A stretch of 64,000 nt of DNA from NCBI RefSeq assembly GCF_010548375.1, contig NZ_JAAGLY010000026.1, positions 1 through 64,000 of the forward strand, given 5' to 3'. This document shows positions 42,316 through 52,137 of the stretch, piece by piece; within the stretch, counting starts at the first letter, position 1, and each line of letters starts with the position of its first letter. Under the pieces are notes generated by a model. The model saw nothing but the letters and a program-made list of their open reading frames with translations, was not told where the DNA came from and ran no database searches. The translations under genes were made by a program, and so were the position numbers. Origin of the DNA: Streptomyces sp. SID13726. Lineage in GTDB: Bacteria; Actinomycetota; Actinomycetes; Streptomycetales; Streptomycetaceae.

Positions 42316-45300
42316 GTGCGGACACAGCAGAAGTCAGGGGACGGCAGGACCGGCGACTCCCAGGCGGCGCCCCGGGTGCCACCCGCCGCCGCCCCACCGG
42401 CCTCCGTCACCGCACCGGCCTCCGTCACCGCATCCGCCCCCGTCGCCGCACCGGCCCTCTCCGGCGCGCCTCCCCACTCCGTGCTCGCCTTCCGGCAGGC
42501 CGCGGGGAACGCGGCCACCACCCAGGCGCTGCGCCAGGAACGGGAAGGGGGCCGGCCGCGTCCGCCCGCGCCGCCGCCCGCCGTCGTACCCACCGCCGCG
42601 CCGCGCCCGGGCCTGGTGCTGCCGCCGTATCTGAACGACCTCGCGGCGGCCGGGCTGTCGACGGCCTACGGGCTGACCGGGCACGAGTTCGTGAAGAACG
42701 CGGTCGCCGCGGTCGTCGGGCACGGTGACGGGACCGTCTCCGACATCGCCGCCGAACTGGCCGGGCGGCCCGAGACGTTCTTCGGGCAGGGCCGCGCCTT
42801 CGCCGTGGCGGGGGTGAAGGGCAAGGAGTGGTGGGACGTCACCGTCCGCATCGCCCCGGCCCCCGACGACCGCCCGCCGGTGCACTACCCGAACGACCAG
42901 GTGGGCGATGCCGTCCCGGACGCGGACGGGGCCCCGGTGGTCGGCCTGGACGACGACAGCGAGGGCAAGGACACCAAGGTCGACGTCCAGCACAACACCG
43001 CCGCCACCACGAGCACCACGGCCGGCGGCTCGTCGAGCACCGGCGCGGGCGGCGCGGTGTTCGGGCTGGCGCCGGTGGTGCCGGGGCTGTGGCTGGGCGG
43101 GGCCGCCACCGGGAGCGCGCAGCCCTGGCAGTCCTCGCGGGAGTCGCGGCGCCAGCGCAGTGTCGCCGAGCCCCGGGTGCTGCGCAGCGACAAGGGTTCG
43201 GTCGAGGTGGCGCGCCGGGTGCAGTACGTCGTGCGGGTGCGCAAGCACGGCTCGGAGGACACGGAGACCCTGCGCGGCTCCGGCGGGCTCACCCAGCGGG
43301 TACCGACCGAGCATCTGGTCCCGGCCGGGACCGGGACTCCGCCCGTCCCGGCGCCCTTCGCCGCCGACGACCCCACCCCGCGGCGGGTCTCCCTCGCCGA
43401 CTCGCTCGCGCCGCTCGCGGTGACCGACACCGCCGCCCCGCACCAGGGCGGGCACGGTCTGTTCGACGCGGTCCGGTCCGTCCTGCACCCCGCCCTGACC
43501 GCGCCCGGGGCACCGGGCCTGGCCCGGCTGTACGAGGCGACCGCCACGTCGACGGTCCTGGAGGACATGCCCCGGCTGCTGCGGGACGGTGTGCTCGGCG
43601 AGGACCTGAACTCCAAGGACGGCCGTACGACGGGCAGTTACCGCCTGAGCGCCGCCCTGACCTCGCTCGCCCCCGGCTGGGGCACCGGCAACACCCAGCT
43701 GCGCACCCACCAGCAGACCCAGACCTCGGTCACGGAGAGCGCGGGCAAGGGGCGGGCCGTCACCGGGGGCGTGGGCCCGGCGTTCGGGCTGGGCGCCTCC
43801 GGGAACGCGGCCGTGCTGCGGGGCACCACGATGCCGGTCGTCGGCGCCCGCCAGGCCCGCTTCACCGCGGCGGAGCAGACCGTCTCCAGCCGGCAGGGTG
43901 CCGAGGTCCGGGGCGGGAAGGTGCTCTACCACGGGTCGGTGCTGTTCACGGCCGAGGGCACGGGTCCGCGGTCGGCCGAGATGGTCCTCGATCCCGCGCG
44001 CCGGGTCGCCACACACACGATGAACGTGTGGATCAGCCTGCGGGCCGACGAGGCGCAGAGCCTCGGGCTGCCGCTGCCGCCGGGTACGCAGGCCGGGGAG
44101 TTCGCCGAGAAGCCGAGGCGGGCCGACGGCGACGGCGGCGAGGTGGAGGTGGAGCGGCACCTCGCCTACGGCGGCCGGGGGTCGAGCGTCGCGCTGAGCC
44201 AGATCGACACCGGCCCCATGGTGCGGGCCGTGTACGAGATGTTCGCCACCGACCCGAGGCTCGCCGGCTATCTGCCCGCCTTCGGCGCCACCCCGCCCGC
44301 CGCCCGCACCAGCGAGGAGGAGGCCGCGGCCCAGCTGCGCAACCAGCGGGAGCTGATGACCGCCCTGTCGGAGACCAACCTCCGTGTCAACAAGGACCAG
44401 TTGCTGTCCACCGGCATCGCGGTCCGGCTGCGCCGCAAGACCACGCTGCACTCCCATGACGTACAGCTGCGGGTCACGGGCGAGCTGGGCGACACCGCCT
44501 ACCAGGGCGACGTCAAGGACTGGTTGGTGCGCTCGCACTCCGGGGTCACCGCCAACTCGCTCAGCGGACGCAGCAGTTCGCGCTCGATCGGCGGTCTGGT
44601 GCTCGGCCAGGCCCGGCTGGTGCCCGGCGTCCTGACCGGCTCGGCCCGCTACGAGCGGCACAGCTCGGGCTCCCGGCGCAACCAGGCGGGTCCCTCCAGC
44701 CGCAGCGACATCGTGGCCAACGGCTCGGAGTCGGCCAGCGCCTTCACGGCCCCGCTGCGGCTGGAGGTGGGCGTCACGATGACCTCACGACCACGCAAAC
44801 TGGCCCGCGGCCTGAGCGTCGGCTCCCCCGGCCGGGACGCGCCGGAGTCCCGGCTGCTGGGCGGGCTGAACCTGCCGGAGCAGGACGTACGGCTGCTCAC
44901 GCCGACGGAGTTCACCCTTGACCGGGAGGGCAAGGAGCGGCTCGACGCGACGGTCGGCGCCCGCCGGGCCGGACCCGCGGCGCCCGACCACGCCTTCGCC
45001 GCCGAGGGCATCGGCGACCTGGCCGCGCTCACCCCGAAGCCGTCCGCCGGACGCGTGCTGAAGGACTGGCAGTTGGTGGAGACCCTCGACGGGGAACCCG
45101 TACGGGCCCTCGCCTTCGAGCTGCTGGCGCGGGCCGCCGCGGGCAACAAGGGCGCGCTCCGGGACACCGCGCTGGAGTCGGAGGGGCTCGCGCCGCGGCA
45201 GGCGGTGGAGGAGCGGTTCGGCGAGCGGGCGATCCAGGCGGCGCTGCGGCAGGCCGCGTCCTCGGGCTGGGTGGTGCGCAACCTCCGCTATCCGCGCCGT

Positions 45301-47595
45301 CTCGCGGCCCTCAACGGCGCCGTGGGCACCCGGATCGCCCTCGCCAACCCGAGGTTCCTGCACCAGGGCGCGGGGCCCGGCACGGAGACCTTCGTGCTGG
45401 GCGGACACCAGTCCGCGGGGCAGACCGGTCAGGGCACCAGCAGCACCTTGCAGGGCGGTTTCACGGTCGCGGAGAACGGCACCGAGTGGCGCACCGGGCA
45501 GGGTGTGACGGGCTTCCGCACCTGGAGCGAGGGCGACTCCGAGGCGGCGACGGTCTCCGGCACGGTGGAGCGCAACGCCCACACGAAGAAGAAGGCGCCG
45601 CTGTATCTGGTCCAGTGCGATGTGCTGGTGAACATGGTCGCCGAGGTCGGCACCACCGTCGGCGGTCCCCATGTGGCCAAGGGGGCGCGGACGTTGCGGG
45701 CGGCGGCCGGTGTGTGGCTGTCGGAGGCGCAGCTGCCGCCGCGGATCAGACGGCAGCTGGGGCTGGACACCGAGGCCGAGCTGCCCATGTCGTCCCGGGC
45801 GCGGGGCAAGCGCCCGGCCGTGGAGGGCGAGCGCCCGGCCGTTGCGGGCAGGCGTGCCGCGGTGCCGGGCGAGAGTTCCGCGGAGGGTTCCCGTACGGGC
45901 CGGGAGCGGGCGGCCGCCGGTCCGTCGCTGAGCGGTGACGCGGCCCTCGGCTTCGGCATGGTCGAGGATCTGCCGGACTTCGTCCCGCTGCTCGGAATGC
46001 TGCGGTCGAGCCTGGCCCGGCAGGGCGGGCGGGGTCTCGCCGACGACCTGCTGCCCCGGCAGCAGCTCAAGGACCGCAACGACAACGTGCAGCGGCTGCT
46101 GCGGGTCCTGGACCGGGACGGCTCAGCCGGACTGCTGTCCGGCGCCATGGACGGCGGGGTCACCGTCGAGCTGTTCGACGGCCGCAGGACGCCGTACTGG
46201 GCGGTGTTCAAGATCGCCCGCAACGGCCCCGGCACCTTCGCGGGCACCGCGGACGACGGCCGCGACATGGAGTACATCACCTCGGCGGTCTCGCAGCGCG
46301 CGGCCTCCCACGACCAGGGCGTGCTGACCGGTGCCGAGGGCGTGTTCGCCGGATCGGGCAAACCCGAGGGCGGGGTGGGCCAGTTGAAGAGCACCGGGGG
46401 CGCCGCGGGCCTGGGGTTCGCGTCCGGCGGCTCCCGGCGCGACGGCACCGCGAGCCGGGGGCAGCTCGGCATGAAGACGGTCGCCGAGGCGAGCGCGGCG
46501 CCGTCGGCGAAGATCCGTGTGCCGATCCGGGCGAGCCTCGAACTGTACCGGGGCGACAAGCGGTTGGGGCTGGCCCTGCTCGGCCACCGCGGACTGGCGC
46601 TGACCCATCGCGTCCTCATGAAGGACCTGGAGGCGCTCAACCGGGTGGTCGCCCCCACGGACCGGCCACCGGTGACCGGCCGGGCCACGGAGACGGCTAC
46701 GGCTACAGCTACAGCTACAGCGAGTGCGACCGCGCCTGCACCTGCACCTGCACCTGCACCTGCGCCTGCGCCTGCGACCGGCCGGAGCCCGGCCGGACTC
46801 GGGGCCTGGCGCGCGGCCGGTGTGCGGCTGCCGATGGAGGCCCAGGTCAACGGCTTCCAGGGGATCGCGCAGGTACGGGAGTCGTTGGCCGCGGCCGTAC
46901 GGGAGGCGGGCGGCGGCGACCGGTTCCGCGACCGGGGCCAGTCCGCCGCCTACGCCCTGAACGAGGCGGTCTCCACCGAGTGGATGATCTCGGCGCTGCC
47001 GCTGCTCACCGCCGCCGGGATCGACCTGCCGCCGGTGCACGCGACCGGGGCGTCGGGCCAGGACCTGCGCGCCTCGCTGCACGCGCGGCTGCGCGAGGGG
47101 CGGGTCCTGGGCGTCGGCGACAAGATGACGTTCGAGACGGTCGGGCAGAGCGGCCTGTCGGCACCGCGCCCCACCCAGACGGACGGCCAGAGCTCGACCG
47201 ACCACGGCCGGCAGGCCCGGGGTCTCGGGGGCGCCGGTGTGCTCAACGCCGACGAGTTCCGCCTCAACCAGCTGATGGGCAACTCGGGCGGGGCGGCCGG
47301 CGCGACCGACGCGACGGCGAACTCCTCCGGCTCGATGCCGCTGCACAAGCCGAAAATGCGGTCGGTCCTGGTCCAGTTCACGCTGGACGTGAAGGCGGTG
47401 GCCCGGGTGACCGACCGGGTCCGCAGCGGCCGTACCGGCACGGCGGAACGCGAGACGACCCTCACCAGGCCGGTGGTGATCCGGATGCCGGAGCCCGTGG
47501 TCCGCCGGATGCTGACGGCACAGCGGACGCTCCTCCAGGACCCCGGCAACCATCTCGGCACGACCCCGGCCGTCGCCCCGCCGCCGGAGGGCTAG
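42316..47595 (+). CDS. Giant 1,759-residue beta-rich protein, candidate eCIS cargo or structural partner
   Basis: I do not recognise a named family. The GTG at 42316 has GAGG only two bases away, so it may be leaderless or weakly initiated. Residues 1-50 are Pro/Ala-rich, residues 57-72 read LAFRQAAGNAATTQAL, the leader shared with two other proteins of this locus, then a Pro-rich linker. The rest is a series of beta-rich modules in which a Gly/Ser-rich segment leads into amphipathic strands (EVARRVQYVVRVRKHG, KAPLYLVQCDVLVNMVAEV, SAKIRVPIRASLELYRG, MRSVLVQFTLDVKAVARV). A low-complexity (TA)n-(PA)n linker splits the C-terminal part at about 1459-1490. No signal peptide, transmembrane segment or catalytic motif was seen. 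The stop overlaps that of the convergent regulator by 4 bp. Confidence 0.8.
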   Translation: MRTQQKSGDGRTGDSQAAPRVPPAAAPPASVTAPASVTASAPVAAPALSGAPPHSVLAFRQAAGNAATTQALRQEREGGRPRPPAPPPAVVPTAAPRPGLVLPPYLNDLAAAGLSTAYGLTGHEFVKNAVAAVVGHGDGTVSDIAAELAGRPETFFGQGRAFAVAGVKGKEWWDVTVRIAPAPDDRPPVHYPNDQVGDAVPDADGAPVVGLDDDSEGKDTKVDVQHNTAATTSTTAGGSSSTGAGGAVFGLAPVVPGLWLGGAATGSAQPWQSSRESRRQRSVAEPRVLRSDKGSVEVARRVQYVVRVRKHGSEDTETLRGSGGLTQRVPTEHLVPAGTGTPPVPAPFAADDPTPRRVSLADSLAPLAVTDTAAPHQGGHGLFDAVRSVLHPALTAPGAPGLARLYEATATSTVLEDMPRLLRDGVLGEDLNSKDGRTTGSYRLSAALTSLAPGWGTGNTQLRTHQQTQTSVTESAGKGRAVTGGVGPAFGLGASGNAAVLRGTTMPVVGARQARFTAAEQTVSSRQGAEVRGGKVLYHGSVLFTAEGTGPRSAEMVLDPARRVATHTMNVWISLRADEAQSLGLPLPPGTQAGEFAEKPRRADGDGGEVEVERHLAYGGRGSSVALSQIDTGPMVRAVYEMFATDPRLAGYLPAFGATPPAARTSEEEAAAQLRNQRELMTALSETNLRVNKDQLLSTGIAVRLRRKTTLHSHDVQLRVTGELGDTAYQGDVKDWLVRSHSGVTANSLSGRSSSRSIGGLVLGQARLVPGVLTGSARYERHSSGSRRNQAGPSSRSDIVANGSESASAFTAPLRLEVGVTMTSRPRKLARGLSVGSPGRDAPESRLLGGLNLPEQDVRLLTPTEFTLDREGKERLDATVGARRAGPAAPDHAFAAEGIGDLAALTPKPSAGRVLKDWQLVETLDGEPVRALAFELLARAAAGNKGALRDTALESEGLAPRQAVEERFGERAIQAALRQAASSGWVVRNLRYPRRLAALNGAVGTRIALANPRFLHQGAGPGTETFVLGGHQSAGQTGQGTSSTLQGGFTVAENGTEWRTGQGVTGFRTWSEGDSEAATVSGTVERNAHTKKKAPLYLVQCDVLVNMVAEVGTTVGGPHVAKGARTLRAAAGVWLSEAQLPPRIRRQLGLDTEAELPMSSRARGKRPAVEGERPAVAGRRAAVPGESSAEGSRTGRERAAAGPSLSGDAALGFGMVEDLPDFVPLLGMLRSSLARQGGRGLADDLLPRQQLKDRNDNVQRLLRVLDRDGSAGLLSGAMDGGVTVELFDGRRTPYWAVFKIARNGPGTFAGTADDGRDMEYITSAVSQRAASHDQGVLTGAEGVFAGSGKPEGGVGQLKSTGGAAGLGFASGGSRRDGTASRGQLGMKTVAEASAAPSAKIRVPIRASLELYRGDKRLGLALLGHRGLALTHRVLMKDLEALNRVVAPTDRPPVTGRATETATATATATASATAPAPAPAPAPAPAPATGRSPAGLGAWRAAGVRLPMEAQVNGFQGIAQVRESLAAAVREAGGGDRFRDRGQSAAYALNEAVSTEWMISALPLLTAAGIDLPPVHATGASGQDLRASLHARLREGRVLGVGDKMTFETVGQSGLSAPRPTQTDGQSSTDHGRQARGLGGAGVLNADEFRLNQLMGNSGGAAGATDATANSSGSMPLHKPKMRSVLVQFTLDVKAVARVTDRVRSGRTGTAERETTLTRPVVIRMPEPVVRRMLTAQRTLLQDPGNHLGTTPAVAPPPEG
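46693..46780. repeat. Hexanucleotide microsatellites inside the giant gene
   Basis: GGCTAC/AGCTAC units followed by CCTGCA/CCTGCG units encode alternating Thr-Ala and Pro-Ala. Length changes in multiples of six keep the frame, so the linker length can vary without breaking the protein. Confidence 0.88.
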
Positions 47596-50372
47596 CCCGC
47601 GCCCAGCGCCTCCCGCAGCTCGCCCCTCCGCCGTATCCCCAACTTCCGGTAGGTGCTGGTGAGATGGGTCTCCACGGTGCGGCGGGCCAGGTGCAGGAGG
47701 TCGGCGATCTCGGTGTTGGTGCGGCCGTCGGCGGCGAGTATGGCGACGCGGAGTTCGCTGCCGGTGAGGGAGCCCGAGCCGGTGCGGGCGAGGGCCGGGC
47801 GGCGGGCACCGCCCTCACCCAGGGCCTCCTCGGTGAGGGTTCGCAGGCGTACGGAGCCCAGTCGTTCGGCGCGTTCGGCCGCCTCCCGCAGGCACTTGCG
47901 GCCCCGCGCGCGCTCCCCGGCGGCGGTCAGCAGCCGGCCCTGCGCGATCAGCGCGGCCACCAACTCCGGCTCCACCTCGGCGGACGCCGCCCGCAGCAGT
48001 CGTACGGCCTCCTCGGCCAGCTCAAGACCCCGGCGGCCGCCCGTGACCGCGGCCAGTGCGCGCAGGGCGCGGCCGACCGTGCGGGGCGTGCCCCACTCCC
48101 TGGCCAGGCGCAGTTCCTCCTCGGCCAGCGTGAGCGCGCCCGTGGGGTCGCCCAGAGTCAGGCGGCACTCGGCGGCGGCGGAGCGCCACGGTGTGACGAC
48201 CGGGCTGAGCACCTCGCGGGCGGACTGGCGGCGGCCGCACTCCAGGAAGTCGTGGAGCGCCCCCGCCGGGTCGCCGTCGGCGCGGCGCTGGATGCCCCGC
48301 GCGTACAGGAACCGGTTCAGCTCCCAGGAGTCGGACGCCTCGCCCAGGTCGAAGCCGTCCGCGAGGTGCCGCGCCTCGGCTGTACGGCCCCGCTCCACGA
48401 GGCCGATGAGGGTGTGCGCCTGCACGTTGGAGGGGCCGCCGGCGGGCAGCAGGAGCGGTTCGGCGGGGAGGCTCCCGTACTCGCCGCGGGCCGCCGCGAT
48501 GTCGGCCTGGGTGTTGAGCAGGGAGTGGTGCATCGGGTGCAGCAGGCCGGGGCGCTGTCCGGCCATGCCCCGGTCCACGAGCCGCTGTGCCTCGTCGAGT
48601 TCGTCCGCCCACTGGGCGACCACGGCGGCCGTGCCCACCAGGAACGGCTCGGTCAGCGGGTCGGCCGGCTCGGCGAGCAGCGCCCGCACCCGTCGCATCG
48701 CCTCCCGCGCCGAGGTGAGTCCGGCGGTGACGGCGTGGCGCACGAGCAGGACGTGGGTGGCCGGGCCGACCAGTTCCGGGGTGTGTTCGACGGTGTCGGA
48801 GATACGGTCGTACACCTCGCGGCGGACCGTCTGGTCGTGGTCGGACAGCAGGGCGGAGGCGCTCTGCAGGGTGCCGGTGAGGTCGGGGCGGCCGGTGAGC
48901 TCCGGGCGGCCCGCGAACTCCTCGTCCAGCGTGCGCAGCATCTCGACCGCGGCGCGGGGCCGGCCGCGTCCGGCGAGCGCGGTGCCCAGGGCGACCGCGG
49001 CGCGCACCCGGTCCTGCGGGGCACCGGGCAGCTTCAGCGCCTCGGTGAGCCGCGGGATGCCGGCCGAGGACCGGTCGCCCGCCACCTCCAGGGAGCCCAG
49101 TTCGGTCAGCAGCCGCTGGCGGCGGTCGTCGGGCAGGGGTTCGTCGAGGGAGCGGCGCAGATAGGCGACGGCGTCGTCGTTGCGGTCGTCGCGCAGGGCG
49201 AGGGCGGCGGCGTCCTGGAGCACCGACGGCGCCCACGGGGTGCGCACCGGGTCGGCCTGGAGCAACTGTCGGGCCACGGTCTCGACGGGGGCACCGCGGT
49301 GCAGCATCGCCTCCGCGGCGCTCCGGCGGGCGGCGCGCCGCCGGGTGGCGGGCACGCCGGTGAGCACCGCGTCCCGTAACAGGGGGTGGGCGTAGCACGG
49401 CCGGCCGGCCTGGTCGGTCCGCAGCAGGCCGAGTCCGGTCATGGCGGTGAGCCAGCCGGCCGTCCGCGCGGGGTCGACCCCGGCCAGTTCGGCGACCAGC
49501 GCGCCGAGGTGCTCGGGGGCGGTGTTCCCCCGGTCCCAGCCCTCTTCGAGGGCCGCGAGGGCGCGGGCCACCTCCGTCGTGCCGGGGCCCGCGCTGTCCA
49601 GCCACCAGGAGACGGCCGCCTGGTACTCGCCGGGGTAGAGGGCGGCGGCCGTCTCGGGGACGGCGGGGCCGCGGTCGGTGCCGGCGAGGTCGTCCAGGAG
49701 GGCGCGCAGCAGCAGGGGGCTGCCCGCGCCGGCCCGCACGCAGTCGGCGACCCAGGGGGCGGGGGCCTCGGGGAACGCGGCCCGTACCCGTTCGGCCGCC
49801 GCGTCCGGGGTGAGCGGGGGGAGGGTGCGGGTGCGGACGAGGGCGGGCGAGAGGGTATGGCTGAAACCCGCGGCGGGCGGGTCGATGTCGTACTGGCTGC
49901 GCTCGGTGACGGCCAGCAGGACCGGCATGGCCAGGTGGTCCACGTGCCGGGCGGTCTCCACCAGCCAGCGGTGGGAGGGCGGGTCGGCGAGGTGGACGTC
50001 GTCCACGGCGAGCAGCAGCGGGGACGCCTCGGCGTGCCGGCGCAGGAGCCCGCGCAGGAGTGTTCCGGTCTCCCGCTCGGTGGCGCGCTGCACGGCGGCC
50101 TTCCCCGACTCGTTGAGCGGGCCCAGGAGTTGGCATAACGCCGCGTAGGGCACGGTGGACTCGCCGGGGGTGCAGCGGGCGCGCAGGATGCGCATGCCGT
50201 GCGCCGCGGCGGCCCCCGCGGCCGCCTCCAGGACCGTGGTGCGGCCCGTCCCGGTGGCCCCGCGCAGCAGCACCAGACCCCCCGCGCCGGCCCGGGCGCG
50301 GGCGGCCGCTGCCGTGAGCAGCGCGGCGGCCTCCCGGTGTCCGCGTGGCTGCTCGGGCGTGGCCTCGGACAT
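47592..50372 (-). CDS. LuxR/LAL-type ATPase regulator
   Basis: 926 residues from an ATG at 50370-50372. An N-terminal AAA ATPase has Walker A LLRGATGTGRTTVLEAA (about 35-51) and Walker B PLLLAVDDVHLADPPS. A long helical TPR-like middle (about 370-850) follows, and a C-terminal LuxR HTH at about 862-925 reads LTGSELRVAILAADGRTNTEIADLLHLARRTVETHLTSTYRKLG. This is the LAL/MalT-like class, normally an activator with ATP and ligand sensing. Placed between the giant gene (convergent, stops overlapping) and the eCIS regulator and structural genes, it is a candidate controller of the locus. Target unknown. Confidence 0.92.
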   Translation of the reverse strand: MSEATPEQPRGHREAAALLTAAAARARAGAGGLVLLRGATGTGRTTVLEAAAGAAAAHGMRILRARCTPGESTVPYAALCQLLGPLNESGKAAVQRATERETGTLLRGLLRRHAEASPLLLAVDDVHLADPPSHRWLVETARHVDHLAMPVLLAVTERSQYDIDPPAAGFSHTLSPALVRTRTLPPLTPDAAAERVRAAFPEAPAPWVADCVRAGAGSPLLLRALLDDLAGTDRGPAVPETAAALYPGEYQAAVSWWLDSAGPGTTEVARALAALEEGWDRGNTAPEHLGALVAELAGVDPARTAGWLTAMTGLGLLRTDQAGRPCYAHPLLRDAVLTGVPATRRRAARRSAAEAMLHRGAPVETVARQLLQADPVRTPWAPSVLQDAAALALRDDRNDDAVAYLRRSLDEPLPDDRRQRLLTELGSLEVAGDRSSAGIPRLTEALKLPGAPQDRVRAAVALGTALAGRGRPRAAVEMLRTLDEEFAGRPELTGRPDLTGTLQSASALLSDHDQTVRREVYDRISDTVEHTPELVGPATHVLLVRHAVTAGLTSAREAMRRVRALLAEPADPLTEPFLVGTAAVVAQWADELDEAQRLVDRGMAGQRPGLLHPMHHSLLNTQADIAAARGEYGSLPAEPLLLPAGGPSNVQAHTLIGLVERGRTAEARHLADGFDLGEASDSWELNRFLYARGIQRRADGDPAGALHDFLECGRRQSAREVLSPVVTPWRSAAAECRLTLGDPTGALTLAEEELRLAREWGTPRTVGRALRALAAVTGGRRGLELAEEAVRLLRAASAEVEPELVAALIAQGRLLTAAGERARGRKCLREAAERAERLGSVRLRTLTEEALGEGGARRPALARTGSGSLTGSELRVAILAADGRTNTEIADLLHLARRTVETHLTSTYRKLGIRRRGELREALGAG

Positions 50373-50639
50373 TGCTGCCTCCTTGCTCGGACGTGACGTG
50401 CACCGCAGTCGAGGACGGATCAGGCCGCCGGGCGGTGGCGTGACACATCCCACGGTGGCCGGAACCGGTCGTCCGGGAACCGGGCGGACCGACACGGCCG
50501 TGGTAGTCGTACGGCGATCTCGTGGTGCTGTTCGTGGTGGTCCACGATTGCCCCGCCCCATCCGTCACAGGAGTGTGGACACCACACGTCCGTCACCAAC
50601 CCCCGAGAGGCGACGGGCACGTGAATCTGGGGGAAAGGC

Positions 50640-51308
50640 TTGTTCAGCTCATCGCGGACCGGACGTACCGGGACGGCAGACGTACCGGAGCGGATACCCG
50701 TGGCGGTGCACGCCCTCGATCCGATCCTGCGCGAAGGTGCGATCGGCCAGCTGCGCCGGCATCCGGAGGTCGAGCTCCGGGAGGAGAGCGCCTCGGGCCC
50801 CGGCACGGTGGCGCTCCTCGTGGACGACGTCCTCGACGACGCGGCGCTGACCCGGCTGCGCCGGCTGGTGCGCAGCGAGGGGGCGCGGGCCGTGCTCGTG
50901 GTGACCTCGCTGCGGGAGAGCGAACTGCTGGAGGTCATCGAGTGCGGGGTCGGCGCCATCGTGTGGCGGCACGAGGCCACCGCGAGCCGCCTGGTGCAGG
51001 CCGTGCTCGCGGCCGCGCGCGGTGACGGGGACCTGCCCGCCGACCTGTTGGGGCGGCTGATCAGCCAGGTGGGGGCGCTGCACCGCGGTACCGGCGGCCG
51101 GACCGGCGTGCCGTCCTCGGGGCTGACCTCGCGTGAGGTGGACGTGCTGCGGCTGGTCGCCGAGGGGCTCGACACCGGAGAGATCGCGGGCAAGCTGTCC
51201 TACTCCGAACGCACGGTCAAGAACGTGATCCACGGGCTGACCACCCGACTGCATCTGCGCAACCGGGCGCACGCGGTCGCCTATGCCCTGCGGGAAGGCT
51301 ACATCTGA
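50640..51308 (+). CDS. NarL/LuxR-type response-regulator-like protein
   Basis: About 222 residues from a TTG at 50640 with GGGGGAAAGG just upstream; a GTG at 50701 would remove the first 20 residues. A receiver-like domain (about 20-125: IPVAVHALDPILREGAIGQL, AVLVVTSLRESELLEVIECGVGAIVWRHEAT) lacks the usual acidic phosphorylation pocket (VALLVDDVLDD is only a partial match), so control by phosphorylation is doubtful. The LuxR HTH is at about 150-215 (LTSREVDVLRLVAEGLDTGEIAGKLSYSERTVKNVIHGLTTRL). It is divergent from the LAL regulator (267-bp gap, no gene in it) and immediately precedes the eCIS genes, so it probably regulates them. Confidence 0.88.
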   Translation: MFSSSRTGRTGTADVPERIPVAVHALDPILREGAIGQLRRHPEVELREESASGPGTVALLVDDVLDDAALTRLRRLVRSEGARAVLVVTSLRESELLEVIECGVGAIVWRHEATASRLVQAVLAAARGDGDLPADLLGRLISQVGALHRGTGGRTGVPSSGLTSREVDVLRLVAEGLDTGEIAGKLSYSERTVKNVIHGLTTRLHLRNRAHAVAYALREGYI

Positions 51309-51450
51309 CCGGAAGGGCAGCCCGCGCCGCCCCCTCGGGCAGCGCGGCCGGGCCCCTCGGCCGTCCCTCGCGTGCCTGCACGGACGGCCCGGGCGCGGGG
51401 AGGATCGGGTACGGCGGCGGTTCCATGCGGTGCGGGCGGGAGTGCGACAA

Positions 51451-52137
51451 GTGATCCACGAAGTGGACGAGGTCCTCAAGAGGCTGCTCGGGGGCGGTGC
51501 GTTGGCGGGTTCCGGCATCGACGTCGCCTTCGACGCCCCGACCCGGGACTGGGCGGCCCGGCGCACCGGCCCCGCCGTCAACGCCTACCTGTACGACATC
51601 CGCGAGGACGTCAACCGCCGTCAGCGGGGGCATCTTCCGGTGGTCGACGAGCGGGACGTCGTGGTCAAGCGGCGCCAACCGCCGCGCTGGTTCCGGCTGT
51701 CGTACCTGGTGACGGCGTGGACGAAGCAGCCGCAGGACGAACACCGGCTGCTGTCCGCCGTGTTGGCCACTCTGATCCCCCGCGAGCTGATCGCGCCCTC
51801 GGAACTTCCGGGCGCCCTCGGCGAGTTGGGGCTCACGGTGCCGGTGTCGGTGGCCGGCATCCAGACCGAGGCCCGGTCGCTCGCGGAGATCTGGTCCGCC
51901 CTCGGCGGTGAACTCAAGCCCTCCCTCGACCTCGTGGTCACCGCGCCCTTCCCGGCCTACCCCGAGTACGACGCGGGGCCGCCCGTCACCGAGGGCGCCG
52001 CGGTCCGCGTCCGCACCCTGGGCGACGACACCCCGGTCACCGAGGAACGCGCCCATCGCCCCGCACAGGTGGCGGCGCTCAAGGACGCCCGCGCGGCGGC
52101 CGGGCGCGGCGGCCGGGAAGCGGGACCGGTCGGATGA
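51451..52137 (+). CDS. DUF4255/Pvc16-like eCIS tail cap protein
   Basis: 228 residues from a GTG at 51451 with GGGAG at good spacing. The N-terminal 190 residues match the DUF4255/Pvc16_N pattern: MIHEVDEVLKRLL, IDVAFDAPTRDWAARRTGPAVNAYLYDIREDVNRRQ, RWFRLSYLVTAWTKQPQDEHRLLSAVLATL. Afp16/Pvc16 proteins cap the tube and sheath end and set particle length (known for Serratia Afp and Photorhabdus PVC). An acidic/basic tail follows. Its stop overlaps the start of the AAA+ gene (ATGA), indicating coupled synthesis. It is diagnostic of an eCIS locus rather than a prophage. Confidence 0.93.
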   Translation: MIHEVDEVLKRLLGGGALAGSGIDVAFDAPTRDWAARRTGPAVNAYLYDIREDVNRRQRGHLPVVDERDVVVKRRQPPRWFRLSYLVTAWTKQPQDEHRLLSAVLATLIPRELIAPSELPGALGELGLTVPVSVAGIQTEARSLAEIWSALGGELKPSLDLVVTAPFPAYPEYDAGPPVTEGAAVRVRTLGDDTPVTEERAHRPAQVAALKDARAAAGRGGREAGPVG

